Part shown: positions 42,789 through 51,760 of the stretch, one piece after another
How the letters are laid out: each line of letters opens with the position of its first letter
Numbering within the stretch: position 1 is the first letter of the stretch
NCBI RefSeq assembly: GCF_900240315.1
Contig: NZ_OEPZ01000003.1
Location: forward strand, 186,001 to 250,000
Source: Dorea phocaeensis
Lineage (GTDB): Bacteria > Bacillota > Clostridia > Lachnospirales > Lachnospiraceae
DNA length: 64,000 bases
Direction of reading: 5' to 3'
The notes under the pieces: generated by a model
What the model was told of the DNA's origin: nothing
Seen by the model: only the letters and a program-made list of their open reading frames with translations
Database searches by the model: none
Made by a program: the position numbers and the translations under genes

Positions 42789-43238
42789 TTATAACTGTTT
42801 TATAAAATGAATGTCATCCATTCTATTTTGATTTCCTTCACTGTCAATTTCAAATCCCAAACCTTCATACATCTTAATGGCCGCCTGATTTGTTTTATGC
42901 GTATATAAATTCACACTGCGAATTTGCTTTTCTCTGCAGAGCAAAACAAACTGATGAACTAACTTCTTTCCCAGTCCCTGATTTCTAAAATCCCTAGAAA
43001 CGCCTACCAGAGAAATATATGCGCTGCCATTTTCCAAGTCATTCATGTATCCTGCGACAAGCCCCCGTATTTCTTCATCCTGAACCTCTGCAACTAGTTC
43101 TGCTTTCTCCCACAACTTCTCACAGTATTCATTTAAGTCTACTTTTTCGCTTACCGGAATCGGGAAATCATAATTGATCTTTTTTATAAAATCAAAAAAT
43201 TTCTCCTTCTCTATCTCTTGCTTATTATTTATCATCAT
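42789..43238 (-). CDS. GNAT-family N-acyltransferase
   Basis: 149 residues. Acetyl-CoA-binding motif V-S-x-D-F-R-N-Q-G-L-G-K-K-L and the C-terminal N-x-x-A-I-K-M-Y-E-G-L-G-F pattern. It transfers an acyl group to an amine. With DegT and ATP-grasp neighbours it likely acylates an amino sugar made by the cluster. It overlaps the upstream GT stop by 14 bases, showing tight coupling. Confidence 0.88.
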   Translation of the reverse strand: MMINNKQEIEKEKFFDFIKKINYDFPIPVSEKVDLNEYCEKLWEKAELVAEVQDEEIRGLVAGYMNDLENGSAYISLVGVSRDFRNQGLGKKLVHQFVLLCREKQIRSVNLYTHKTNQAAIKMYEGLGFEIDSEGNQNRMDDIHFIKQL

Positions 43239-44730
43239 TTCTTTCTCTTCCTTTTTTGTTTAACAATCGATAAACTGCTCGAATAATGAAAGAGGAGCGA
43301 TACTCTGTTAATAATCTTTCCATTTCTTGCTTTTGACTCTCAAGATTTTTAAAATGTTCTTCTACCTCAAGCAGTGGGATTTCTTCCACATTTAACACGA
43401 TTTTTAATTCTTTCTGTTCTCTTGGCATTTTTATCATATACTGTGGATCTAATGTATAAAAAACATCCATGCCATCTTGCCGAATACCATTAACTGGTTC
43501 TATCTGGGCCTCCGATCCATCGCTCCAATTCGCCGATATCACTTTACATCTTCGATAGGTACCTTCGTCAAGATCAAACCTAAGTTCTTTTCCTCCCATA
43601 TCCACTGCAATTCCTTCAGTCTGATAAATGATCCGTGCCATTCTTGTACTGGGAACATACACTTTTTCTTTGATTGCTTCCTCTTCATTGTAGCCTTTTC
43701 CTGTATCCCAGTATAATGTTGTCGTCAAAAATTTTTCTCTCGGTATCAGTCCAAATATATCAAACTTTCGCTTGTCCAAATCAAACGCTTTACTGCCATA
43801 TCCATACAGTTCTTCTATTTCCGCTTTCTTTTCTTTGCTTTGGAACATCTCATATATAAGTTCCAGACCAATTAATTTATGAACATCTCGAGAACCCTTC
43901 ATAAAAAGCTGTGCCAATGCATATTCTATCGTACACTGGCCATTTATGACATATTGAGCCCCTTCCGGGAAGATCTTAAGTAGTGTATCTACATCCTTGA
44001 TTTTTAAATACTCCTTATACAGGAAATATTCTTCCAAAAACAGCCTCTTTTGCTTTCCAGCTGTCTCCCCGCTTTCATTTGATTCATCTTGATGAACTCT
44101 AAAGTAGGTTAACTTTTCCGGAACAATATAGATTTCTGCATGGAAACATACTTTAATCCATTGGCTCAAATCAGGCAGGCTGTTAAGTCCCGATGCAAAC
44201 AATTGATATTTCGTATAAACCTCTTTCCTGATCAGCAAACTAGGATGACACAAACAATTTCCTCGGTCGAAGAAATATCTCAACCACTCATACCTGCTTT
44301 TGTTTTCCATAGAAAAGACATTTGCATATGCATGATTCCCCACATATGCGTTTCCATCATCATCTATCACGGTAACCCCAGTAAAGCATGCAGCAACCTC
44401 CGGTCTGGAATCCAACACTGCTACTTGTGCTTCTAATTTCTTCTCATTCCATTTATCATCACCATGGAGAATGGCCACGTAATCCCCTTCCAGGTCCTCC
44501 AGAGCCTCTGCCAATCCACCTCTGCCAATATTCTTTTCGTGCAATATTGCCTTGATTCTCGGATATTTTTCCACATATTCCTTGATGATTTCCTGACTGT
44601 GATCCGTCGAACAATCATCTACAATAATAAATTCAAAATCCTGATAAGTCTGATTCAAAACACTTTCAATCGACTCACGCAACAATTCACCATGATTATA
44701 GGATGTTAACCACACACTTACCTTTGCCAT
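43225..44730 (-). CDS. GT2 glycosyltransferase with C-terminal extension
   Basis: 501 residues. GT-A domain (about 1-230): S-V-W-L-T-S-Y-N-H-G, I-V-D-D-C-S-T-D, and I-L-H-G-D-D with the metal aspartates. The C-terminal half (about 330-470) is a beta-rich region with no named motif that resembles the galactose/ether-lipid-binding type extensions seen in surface glycan GTs. Cytoplasmic, acting on a lipid- or nucleotide-linked acceptor. Donor unknown. GAGGG upstream of the ATG. Confidence 0.83.
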   Translation of the reverse strand: MAKVSVWLTSYNHGELLRESIESVLNQTYQDFEFIIVDDCSTDHSQEIIKEYVEKYPRIKAILHEKNIGRGGLAEALEDLEGDYVAILHGDDKWNEKKLEAQVAVLDSRPEVAACFTGVTVIDDDGNAYVGNHAYANVFSMENKSRYEWLRYFFDRGNCLCHPSLLIRKEVYTKYQLFASGLNSLPDLSQWIKVCFHAEIYIVPEKLTYFRVHQDESNESGETAGKQKRLFLEEYFLYKEYLKIKDVDTLLKIFPEGAQYVINGQCTIEYALAQLFMKGSRDVHKLIGLELIYEMFQSKEKKAEIEELYGYGSKAFDLDKRKFDIFGLIPREKFLTTTLYWDTGKGYNEEEAIKEKVYVPSTRMARIIYQTEGIAVDMGGKELRFDLDEGTYRRCKVISANWSDGSEAQIEPVNGIRQDGMDVFYTLDPQYMIKMPREQKELKIVLNVEEIPLLEVEEHFKNLESQKQEMERLLTEYRSSFIIRAVYRLLNKKGRERNDDK

Positions 44731-44789
44731 CTCATCGCCCTCATCTTTCGCATTCTAACACTTTAATTCTCTCTGATCCCTTTTGATTC

Positions 44790-46589
44790 TTATACAATCT
44801 TTAATGAAAAATCATGCTTCTCCAAAGTAAGATTTGGATTATAGTATGGATCACCTTTCTCCAACTCCACTTTCCACTTCTCTGCAAAGTATCTGACTTC
44901 CCCATTAAATCTTTCTACTTTTTCCTTTGTATCTTCCAATCCTCTGGATTTTGATTCATAATGGTACAGCTCTGCAAATGGAGTATACACGATTAATTGT
45001 TCAGCTTTTCGGATTCTCATGCAAAGATCAATATCATTAAACGCCACCTTTAGTCCTTCGTCAAATCCCCCCAGATCATCAAAAAGTTTTTTCGGCATCA
45101 TCATACACGCAGCCGTAACCGCGCTGTAATCCTGTGCACATAAGATTCTGGAAAAATATCCATTATCATTGTGTCCTGCGCCGCAGAATGCATGACCTGC
45201 AATGCCGCCAAGCCCAACGATAACTCCTGCATGCTGAATCGTTCCATCCTCATAGTACAATCTTGCACCAACAGCTCCAACATCCTCGCGAACTGCATAG
45301 CTGACCATCTCCCGAATACTGTCTGGCTGAATGATTTCCGTATCATTATTCAAAAAGAGAAGATATTCGCCTTCTGCAAACTTTGCTCCATAATTGTTCA
45401 GTGCAGAATAGTTAAATTCTTTTGCCGCATCCCAGGTTACAACCTTTATGGAAGAATATTTCTCCTGAAGTTCCTGATATGCTTTGAACGTGGCTTCTTC
45501 ACTGCCGTTTTCAATGATAATCACTTCAATATTTTTGTAGGTTGAGATCTCATACAGAGATTTGACACATCGCTTCAGATCTTCCACATGGTCTTTATTA
45601 GGAATCAAAACAGACACTCGCGGCTCTTCTGTCAGATGATATTTCACCCGATACATCCCCAGATATTCTCCCATTTCTGCCGTTGCAGATATATGACAGC
45701 GCTCGAGATGTGCCTGCACCGCACGTTTTCCGGCTTCGTATGCATACAGCTTACTCTCTGGATTTTCCGCTGTGGAATCTTTGTGTGCACGCCAATGGTA
45801 TAAAATCTTTGGAATGTGTGTAATATGACGGCTTACTTCTATACATCTTAAAACAAAATCATAGTCCTGCGCGCCATTATATTCTGAACGCAGCATTCCC
45901 ACCTGTTCTTGAATGGTTCTTTTTACGACAAATAAATGGCAAATATAATTCATACTGCGAAGCAAATCGATGTTAAAATCTGATTTGAAATGCGGCTGGA
46001 AAAATGTTTTTCCATCCATTGTCACCTTATCTTCATCCGAATACAAAATCTCTATTTCCGGGTTTTCATTTATTGTTTTTGCACACTCATATAGCGCATT
46101 GGGTGCCAATAAATCATCATGGTCTGCAAAAACAATATAATCTCCAGAAACCATTTCCAAAGCTTGATTCGTATTTTCAGATATCTGAAGCGGTGTCTCA
46201 GAAGAAATTAGTTTAATTCGTTCGTCCTGCTCTACAATCATTTTCAAAGAAGCTTCGTCCATCTTTCCCTTCCCGCTTCCATCAGCAAGACAAAGTTCCC
46301 AGTTCTCATAAGTCTGCCCTTTTATTGATTCAACCAACTCTTTTAAATAATCAATCGGCGTACAATACAACGGAATCACTATACTAAATAACGGCTTAAG
46401 AAGTAATTCATCCTTCTTTTGCCGTTCTAACTCTGCTGCACTTAATTGATTCTTTTTTCTCCATCGTTTATAACTAGCTTCTTCCATTCCAAATAATTTC
46501 GCAATGGTATGGCGGAGAAATCTCCCCATACCATTTTCGCGATAATATTCTTTCATACGATGTAATTTTTTTCTGATCTTATTAAACAT
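44790..46589 (-). CDS. Two-domain GT2 glycosyltransferase
   Basis: 599 residues with two GT-A domains in a row. Domain one (about 65-290): F-S-I-V-I-P-L-Y, F-A-D-H-D-D; domain two (about 325-560): V-S-V-L-I-P-N-K-D-H, L-F-L-N-N-D-T-E, H-A-G-V-I-V-G, F-N-D-I-D-L-C. An N-terminal amphipathic basic stretch may touch the membrane. This architecture recurs in Gram-positive rhamnan and O-chain assembly enzymes, where each domain makes one linkage. Shares the domain-two sequence style with the larger GT at 48743-51736. Confidence 0.88.
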   Translation of the reverse strand: MFNKIRKKLHRMKEYYRENGMGRFLRHTIAKLFGMEEASYKRWRKKNQLSAAELERQKKDELLLKPLFSIVIPLYCTPIDYLKELVESIKGQTYENWELCLADGSGKGKMDEASLKMIVEQDERIKLISSETPLQISENTNQALEMVSGDYIVFADHDDLLAPNALYECAKTINENPEIEILYSDEDKVTMDGKTFFQPHFKSDFNIDLLRSMNYICHLFVVKRTIQEQVGMLRSEYNGAQDYDFVLRCIEVSRHITHIPKILYHWRAHKDSTAENPESKLYAYEAGKRAVQAHLERCHISATAEMGEYLGMYRVKYHLTEEPRVSVLIPNKDHVEDLKRCVKSLYEISTYKNIEVIIIENGSEEATFKAYQELQEKYSSIKVVTWDAAKEFNYSALNNYGAKFAEGEYLLFLNNDTEIIQPDSIREMVSYAVREDVGAVGARLYYEDGTIQHAGVIVGLGGIAGHAFCGAGHNDNGYFSRILCAQDYSAVTAACMMMPKKLFDDLGGFDEGLKVAFNDIDLCMRIRKAEQLIVYTPFAELYHYESKSRGLEDTKEKVERFNGEVRYFAEKWKVELEKGDPYYNPNLTLEKHDFSLKIV

Positions 46590-46597
46590 ACCTACTC

Positions 46598-47200
46598 CTA
46601 TGAAAACAATTTATACAACACTTTCATAAATACACCAATGTAAATGACAAAGCCCAGTACCACAACACATGTTTCCACGTCGAATCGGTGTGTAAACGTT
46701 CTTAAAATCAGGCTTCCCTCTACCGGTTCATCACTAATCACTAAATCCGTTCCGTTCTTCTGCATTGGTTCATAATACAGACAGATTGCCTTTCCTTCCT
46801 CTACTTTGGAAGTCGTAAGATTTAATGACAGCTTTTCTCCCTCTGCTACCTGTACTTCTTTTTCAAAGCGGATTTTACAAACACGTCCACTTTTAATTTC
46901 ATTCACATCGAGAGATCCTTGTGTCAACTCTTTTCCCTGATCATTCTTCAGTGAATATACCAATTCTCCCTTTGTTGGAGCATTCTGAAGCATAACCTTT
47001 AACGCAATACCACTCAATTTTTCTTCTGCCGCATGAAACTCCTGCTTAATAGCATGATCCTCATCTGCCTGAACTGTAATATACTGACTATTATCCAGTT
47101 CATTCTCATACATATCAGACATTTTATCCACGTTTGAATAGATGAGACAAAAGATCACTACCACTATAATTCCTATACCATATTTTACTTTTCTGTTCAC
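46598..47200 (-). CDS. Membrane protein with a DUF2142-like extracellular domain only
   Basis: 200 residues: transmembrane helix (about 7-22), an extracellular beta-rich domain (about 40-165) and a second helix near the C terminus (about 178-197). The ectodomain follows the same pattern as the first 190 residues of the DUF2142 protein at 51761-53767: Q-x-F, G-I-x-L, L-x-x-x-L, then V-x-E-G-E-x-L-x-x-N between two flanking helices. No catalytic half is present. It may be a scaffold or acceptor-binding module for the DUF2142 enzyme. Starts at GTG (AAGGAG upstream), 9 bases before the GT at 46589. Confidence 0.6.
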   Translation of the reverse strand: MNRKVKYGIGIIVVVIFCLIYSNVDKMSDMYENELDNSQYITVQADEDHAIKQEFHAAEEKLSGIALKVMLQNAPTKGELVYSLKNDQGKELTQGSLDVNEIKSGRVCKIRFEKEVQVAEGEKLSLNLTTSKVEEGKAICLYYEPMQKNGTDLVISDEPVEGSLILRTFTHRFDVETCVVVLGFVIYIGVFMKVLYKLFS

Positions 47201-47211
47201 GACGCCACTCC

Positions 47212-47946
47212 TTATGATCCTCTATATTCATTACAAATCTCTTCAGCATCCCCGAAACGTTTCACAACTCCATGATCCAGCCAAACAATCTTATTACAGA
47301 TTTTTTGTACCTGATCAATACTGTGGGATACGAATAATATTGTAGTTCCTTCCTTCATCATTGCCTGAATACGTTTCTCACACTTCTCCTGAAATCGGAA
47401 ATCGCCTACCGAAAGGACTTCATCTACAATCAGAATATCCGGGACTCCAATCGTCGCAATCGCAAAAGCCAGTCTTGATACCATACCGGAAGAAAAGTTT
47501 TTAACCGGAACATTCATAAAGTTCTCTAGTTCCGAAAATTTTACGATATCGTCATAATGACGTGTCATTTCTTCTCTGGTATATCCAAGGAGAGCTCCAT
47601 TCAAAAAGACATTTTCTCTCGCCGTCAGATCCATATCAAACCCTGCCCCTAACTCTATGAGCGGAGCCACGCTTCCACTGACAGTCACAGTCCCTTTGGT
47701 AGGCTTTAAAACGCCCGCAATGGTTTTTAACATGGTACTCTTTCCACTGCCGTTTAATCCAATCAAGCCCACGGAATCCCCTTTATACACTTGAAATGAT
47801 ACATCTTTTAATGCCCAAAAAGCTTCTACTGATACCTGTCCTTTTATACTTTTGATCACATATTCTTTAAAACTATCAAACTTTTCGGAAGAAAGATTAA
47901 ATTTCATCGATACATGATCTACTTTTATAACTTCCCGTCTTTCCAT
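47212..47946 (-). CDS. Polysaccharide ABC exporter, ATP-binding subunit (Wzt/TagH/RfbE type)
   Basis: 244 residues. Walker A G-L-N-G-S-G-K-S-T, signature N-F-S-S-G-M-V-S-R, Walker B I-L-I-V-D-E-V-L, and the switch H in V-S-H-S. It energises export of a polyprenyl-linked polysaccharide with the membrane partner at 47955-48731. It lacks the long C-terminal carbohydrate-binding domain found in Wzt of O8/O9a, so chain-end recognition is not built in. AGGAG upstream. Confidence 0.93.
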   Translation of the reverse strand: MERREVIKVDHVSMKFNLSSEKFDSFKEYVIKSIKGQVSVEAFWALKDVSFQVYKGDSVGLIGLNGSGKSTMLKTIAGVLKPTKGTVTVSGSVAPLIELGAGFDMDLTARENVFLNGALLGYTREEMTRHYDDIVKFSELENFMNVPVKNFSSGMVSRLAFAIATIGVPDILIVDEVLSVGDFRFQEKCEKRIQAMMKEGTTILFVSHSIDQVQKICNKIVWLDHGVVKRFGDAEEICNEYRGS

Positions 47947-47954
47947 AATATCTC

Positions 47955-48731
47955 CTATAAATTAAGAATAAAGCTATCCTGACTCTTATAGAATACATAT
48001 AATCCTATTGCCAGCGCACCTACGGCTTCAATAATACCTATAACCAGGCTTCCCATCCCGAAAACAGTATTATTCAACATAACATCTCTGAACATTGTCA
48101 GATAATTGGTTAATGGATTCGCACTTACTACAGCCACCATCCAATCCGGTAAAATAGACATTGGATAAATAACTGGAGTCAAGTACATAAGTGCTGTTAC
48201 AAACACAGAATACAAATGCATAATATCCCGGAACTTCACTGTGATGGCAGACAATAAAAGACCTACTCCAAGTGAAAATATTACCAGCAGCAAAATCGGT
48301 ATAAATGCCAGGAAAATTGTATAATGTAATTCCGTTCTCATTGCAAGCATCACTAAAATCAATGCTGAAAAAGAGGCTAGTAAGTTGATGACGCTTGAGC
48401 ACACTCTGGACAACACAAACAAATACTTAGGAACATATACCTTTTTGATCAGAGATGCACTGCCCAAAATAGAGGACATAGCACTCGTTGTTGAATCAGA
48501 ATAAAAGGTAAACATAACCTGTCCGCTCAATAAGTAAATCGGAAAGTTCTCAACATCGAACTTAAACAGATTTGAAAATACAACCGACAAAACAACCATC
48601 ATCAACAGTGGATTCAGTAAAGTCCAAAGAACTCCTAATACGGATCTTCTATATTTAATTTTAATATCCCTTGCCACCAACTCATTTAATAATGGTCTGA
48701 ATTTCAAGAAATTTTTTATATACGTTGACAC
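47955..48731 (-). CDS. Polysaccharide ABC exporter, membrane subunit (Wzm/TagG/RfbD type)
   Basis: 258 residues of the ABC-2 type: an N-terminal amphipathic segment with V-A-R-D-I-K-I-K-Y-R-R-S-V-L-G-V-L-W-T, then six hydrophobic helices. Typical Wzm/TagG. GTG start at 48731 with AAGGAGG 7 bases upstream. Ends 8 bases before the ATPase gene. Confidence 0.93.
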   Translation of the reverse strand: MSTYIKNFLKFRPLLNELVARDIKIKYRRSVLGVLWTLLNPLLMMVVLSVVFSNLFKFDVENFPIYLLSGQVMFTFYSDSTTSAMSSILGSASLIKKVYVPKYLFVLSRVCSSVINLLASFSALILVMLAMRTELHYTIFLAFIPILLLVIFSLGVGLLLSAITVKFRDIMHLYSVFVTALMYLTPVIYPMSILPDWMVAVVSANPLTNYLTMFRDVMLNNTVFGMGSLVIGIIEAVGALAIGLYVFYKSQDSFILNL

Positions 48732-48742
48732 TATAGGCCTCC

Positions 48743-51736
48743 TTATATTATATCGTTTAAAATGTCTTTCTTCAATTCTTCAATAAACGGAAACGGATCA
48801 ATTCCATTTACATATTCTTTATTTACCGATTTATGCGGCACAAGCGTATGATAATTGTTACATATCTCCTTTAATTCTTGCGCAATCTTCATCGGACTTA
48901 CATTGTCAACAGAAACAATGTTTTCATTAAACGAAGAAATATCTTTATTCCGGTATCCATTCGTAACCACCTTCACATCAAAAACGGACATTTCAAGCGG
49001 CGGATAACTTGGATGCGGTGAAACCATTAATGACACACCGGCATAACTTTCTCTTAATACTTTGGCGTATTCTTCAATGGTCAGTTTTCCAACGGACTCC
49101 AAATACATTCCTTCTCCAAGATAAACCGGCGGATGCATCTCACCCGCAGATAATATGGTCCAGCTACTTGCATCTTCCTGCATAGATACCCATTTTTTCA
49201 GCGACTCAACCAATACTTTGAAAGCATTTCTCTCCACAGAAGGTCTTCCATATACCAGAATCTGTTTCCGCTTAAATACTGTCTGATCCAACTTTTGTAC
49301 CTCTTCACCCAATACACGGTTTAACACTGGATCGAAACAGTAAGTTTTAAGGAAATGATACCCCTTTGCCATAACGTATTCTTCCAACTCGTGAGAATTA
49401 AATATAGCAATCTGTGGGAATTCACACTTGTAAGTAGACTCCGCCAAAAGATATCCTGATGACCATGCATAGAATCCAGGCTCATAGTCTTGAATCAAAT
49501 ATAAGAATGGATTGGGATTCTTATGTCCTCTTTGTACCCACTCATAATATTCATTTTGAATCACATATGCCGACCACCAGGAGGTAAACATAAACTGATC
49601 TTTTTCAGAGACCGGCAGTGTCTGGTACTTTCTGTCCACCATGGAAACAATCTGATGTTTCGCACTGCTATTCTCCTTCGCATCGACGATCTGATACTGC
49701 TTTCCATATTTGGCAATTGCTTCTTCATCCATCTGAGCATCAATCAAGATCACTCTGGTATCGCAATCTAAACATTCCCCAATTGCTTCAAAGCATTTCA
49801 ATGCCGTCGCAATTCCACCAAAGACATGTTCTGTATTCAAAGACGGCAAAACAAGATTCAATCGATATTTTTCTCTGGTTTCCTCTCTAAAATGCAGCTC
49901 TCGAATCGTCTCTATGCTGATGCGCTTTGCGTCTGCCTTCGGAATCTCCTGCACTTTTTTTACAACTGGAACGCAGCTATTGATATCCAAATTTTTATTA
50001 TAATACGGATCTCCACCTTTGCGGTATCCCATATACATAATATCTGACAATTCAAAATCAATCTCTGGAATATAAGAATCACGGCTCTTAGACTCATAGT
50101 GATACAGCTGTACCTGCGGAATATACACATTGCGATATCCTTCTTGAATAGCCCGGATACAAATCTCCACATCACTTCCACAGATAATAAATCTTTCTTC
50201 AAAGCCGCCGATCTTGTCTATCACTTCCTTGGAAATTGCCATACATGCGCCCGTACATGCAGTGACATTACGTGTTACCATTGGAGAAACAAAAGGCGTT
50301 CCCTGATGAATTGGCTGCATGCCCTTAAAGACATGATCTGCCCAGCCTCCCATTCCAATCACTACACCTGCATGCTGAATCGTTCCATCTTCATATAAAA
50401 GCTGTCCTCCGACAACTCCAGCATTTGGCTGCATGGCCTGTTCCACAAGACGATCCAGCCAGCTTGGCTCTATTACCTTCACATCATTATTTAAAAATAC
50501 AAATACGTCTCCATTTGCTTCGCGCATTCCGTGGTTATTCAGCTTCGACCAATTGAATTCATAGTAGGCTTCCACCACTTTGACATTGATCTTCTCCTGC
50601 TGAATTTCTTTGAAAAACTGTCTGGTCTCCTCTTGTTCAGAATTATTGTCTAAAATAATAATCTCATAATTTGGATAGGTCGTTTTTTCAAACACACTGT
50701 CCAGTGCAACTGCCAGGTCATCCACATGATCCTTCGTTGGAATAATAATAGAAGCCAACGGCATCTGGTCTAAGGAATATCTCACGTCATAGACAAACAG
50801 ATTTTCTGTCTCATATACTTCTGCCTTGCCATCTCCAAGCACTCGATCCAGATGCGCCTGTATCGCACGCTTTCCAGCTATCTGTGCATACGGCTTGGCA
50901 TCTGCATTTGCTGCGGTCGAAGTCGGCAGCATTCTCCACGAATATAACACTTCCGGCACATGGACTATATGATTCGTCAATTCAGACATCCGAAGGAGCA
51001 AATCATAATCCTGCGCGCCGTCATACTCACTGTTAAATCCACCACATTGTTCAAATAATCCTCTTTTAAATGCAATCAAGTGTCCCAGATACATCTGAGA
51101 GAGCATCAGTTCCGGCGACCAGTCTGGTTTATATAACGGTGAAGAATGAACCCCCTCCGCGTCAATCATATCCATATCACTGTAAATGACATCCGCCTTT
51201 GTCTTTTTCAGCTTTTTATATAATGTCATCAATGCATTCTTGGCAATTTCATCGTCATTATCCATCAGGATAATATAGTCCCCTTCTGCCATCTTCGCAG
51301 CCTGATTAGACGCTCCGGAGATCCCTTGATTCTCCTCGGAGAAGTGAACTTTGATTCTGGAATCCTTAATTGTACTTAGATACTCCCGAACGGATCCATC
51401 TGTAGATGCATCATCTGCAATACACACTTCCCAATAAGGGTATGTCTGATCCATTACGGACTGCAACGCTTTATCCAGCCACTTTATATCTACATTATAT
51501 ACCGGCATCACAACGGAGAAGAGAATCTTATCTCCCTGAATATCGATCTTATCTCTATTCGCCCATTTCTCCTGCTTTTCCCATTCTTTCCTTGCCAATT
51601 CGCCTGCACGCGCCTTTACACCGGTGGTTCCATATAAAACCGCCGCTTTACTTAAGCGCAGTACGTCCTTGGGATGTTTTCTGCAATGCTTTAAAAACAT
51701 TTTTCCCTTTTCTGAATGATTCATTTCTTTTCCCAT
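48743..51736 (-). CDS. Three-module glycosyltransferase (two GT2 domains plus WsaF-like C terminus)
   Basis: 997 residues. GT2 domain one about 70-300 (S-V-V-M-P-V-Y-N, M-D-N-D-D), GT2 domain two about 330-590 (A-S-I-I-I-P-T-K-D-H, F-L-N-N-D, S-D-V-E-I-C), then a GT4-like module about 620-990 (L-N-L-V-L-P-S-L-N start, F-G-G-I-A-T-A, V-Y-G-R-P, and S-P-H-P-S-Y-P-P-L-E-M). The last module looks like WsaF, a beta-1,2-rhamnosyltransferase of Geobacillus S-layer glycan. A protein of this size can make three linkages of a repeat unit. ATG at 51736 preferred over GTG at 51742 by ribosome-site spacing. Confidence 0.85.
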   Translation of the reverse strand: MGKEMNHSEKGKMFLKHCRKHPKDVLRLSKAAVLYGTTGVKARAGELARKEWEKQEKWANRDKIDIQGDKILFSVVMPVYNVDIKWLDKALQSVMDQTYPYWEVCIADDASTDGSVREYLSTIKDSRIKVHFSEENQGISGASNQAAKMAEGDYIILMDNDDEIAKNALMTLYKKLKKTKADVIYSDMDMIDAEGVHSSPLYKPDWSPELMLSQMYLGHLIAFKRGLFEQCGGFNSEYDGAQDYDLLLRMSELTNHIVHVPEVLYSWRMLPTSTAANADAKPYAQIAGKRAIQAHLDRVLGDGKAEVYETENLFVYDVRYSLDQMPLASIIIPTKDHVDDLAVALDSVFEKTTYPNYEIIILDNNSEQEETRQFFKEIQQEKINVKVVEAYYEFNWSKLNNHGMREANGDVFVFLNNDVKVIEPSWLDRLVEQAMQPNAGVVGGQLLYEDGTIQHAGVVIGMGGWADHVFKGMQPIHQGTPFVSPMVTRNVTACTGACMAISKEVIDKIGGFEERFIICGSDVEICIRAIQEGYRNVYIPQVQLYHYESKSRDSYIPEIDFELSDIMYMGYRKGGDPYYNKNLDINSCVPVVKKVQEIPKADAKRISIETIRELHFREETREKYRLNLVLPSLNTEHVFGGIATALKCFEAIGECLDCDTRVILIDAQMDEEAIAKYGKQYQIVDAKENSSAKHQIVSMVDRKYQTLPVSEKDQFMFTSWWSAYVIQNEYYEWVQRGHKNPNPFLYLIQDYEPGFYAWSSGYLLAESTYKCEFPQIAIFNSHELEEYVMAKGYHFLKTYCFDPVLNRVLGEEVQKLDQTVFKRKQILVYGRPSVERNAFKVLVESLKKWVSMQEDASSWTILSAGEMHPPVYLGEGMYLESVGKLTIEEYAKVLRESYAGVSLMVSPHPSYPPLEMSVFDVKVVTNGYRNKDISSFNENIVSVDNVSPMKIAQELKEICNNYHTLVPHKSVNKEYVNGIDPFPFIEELKKDILNDII

Positions 51737-51760
51737 ATTCACACCTCGAAACTCTTATTA

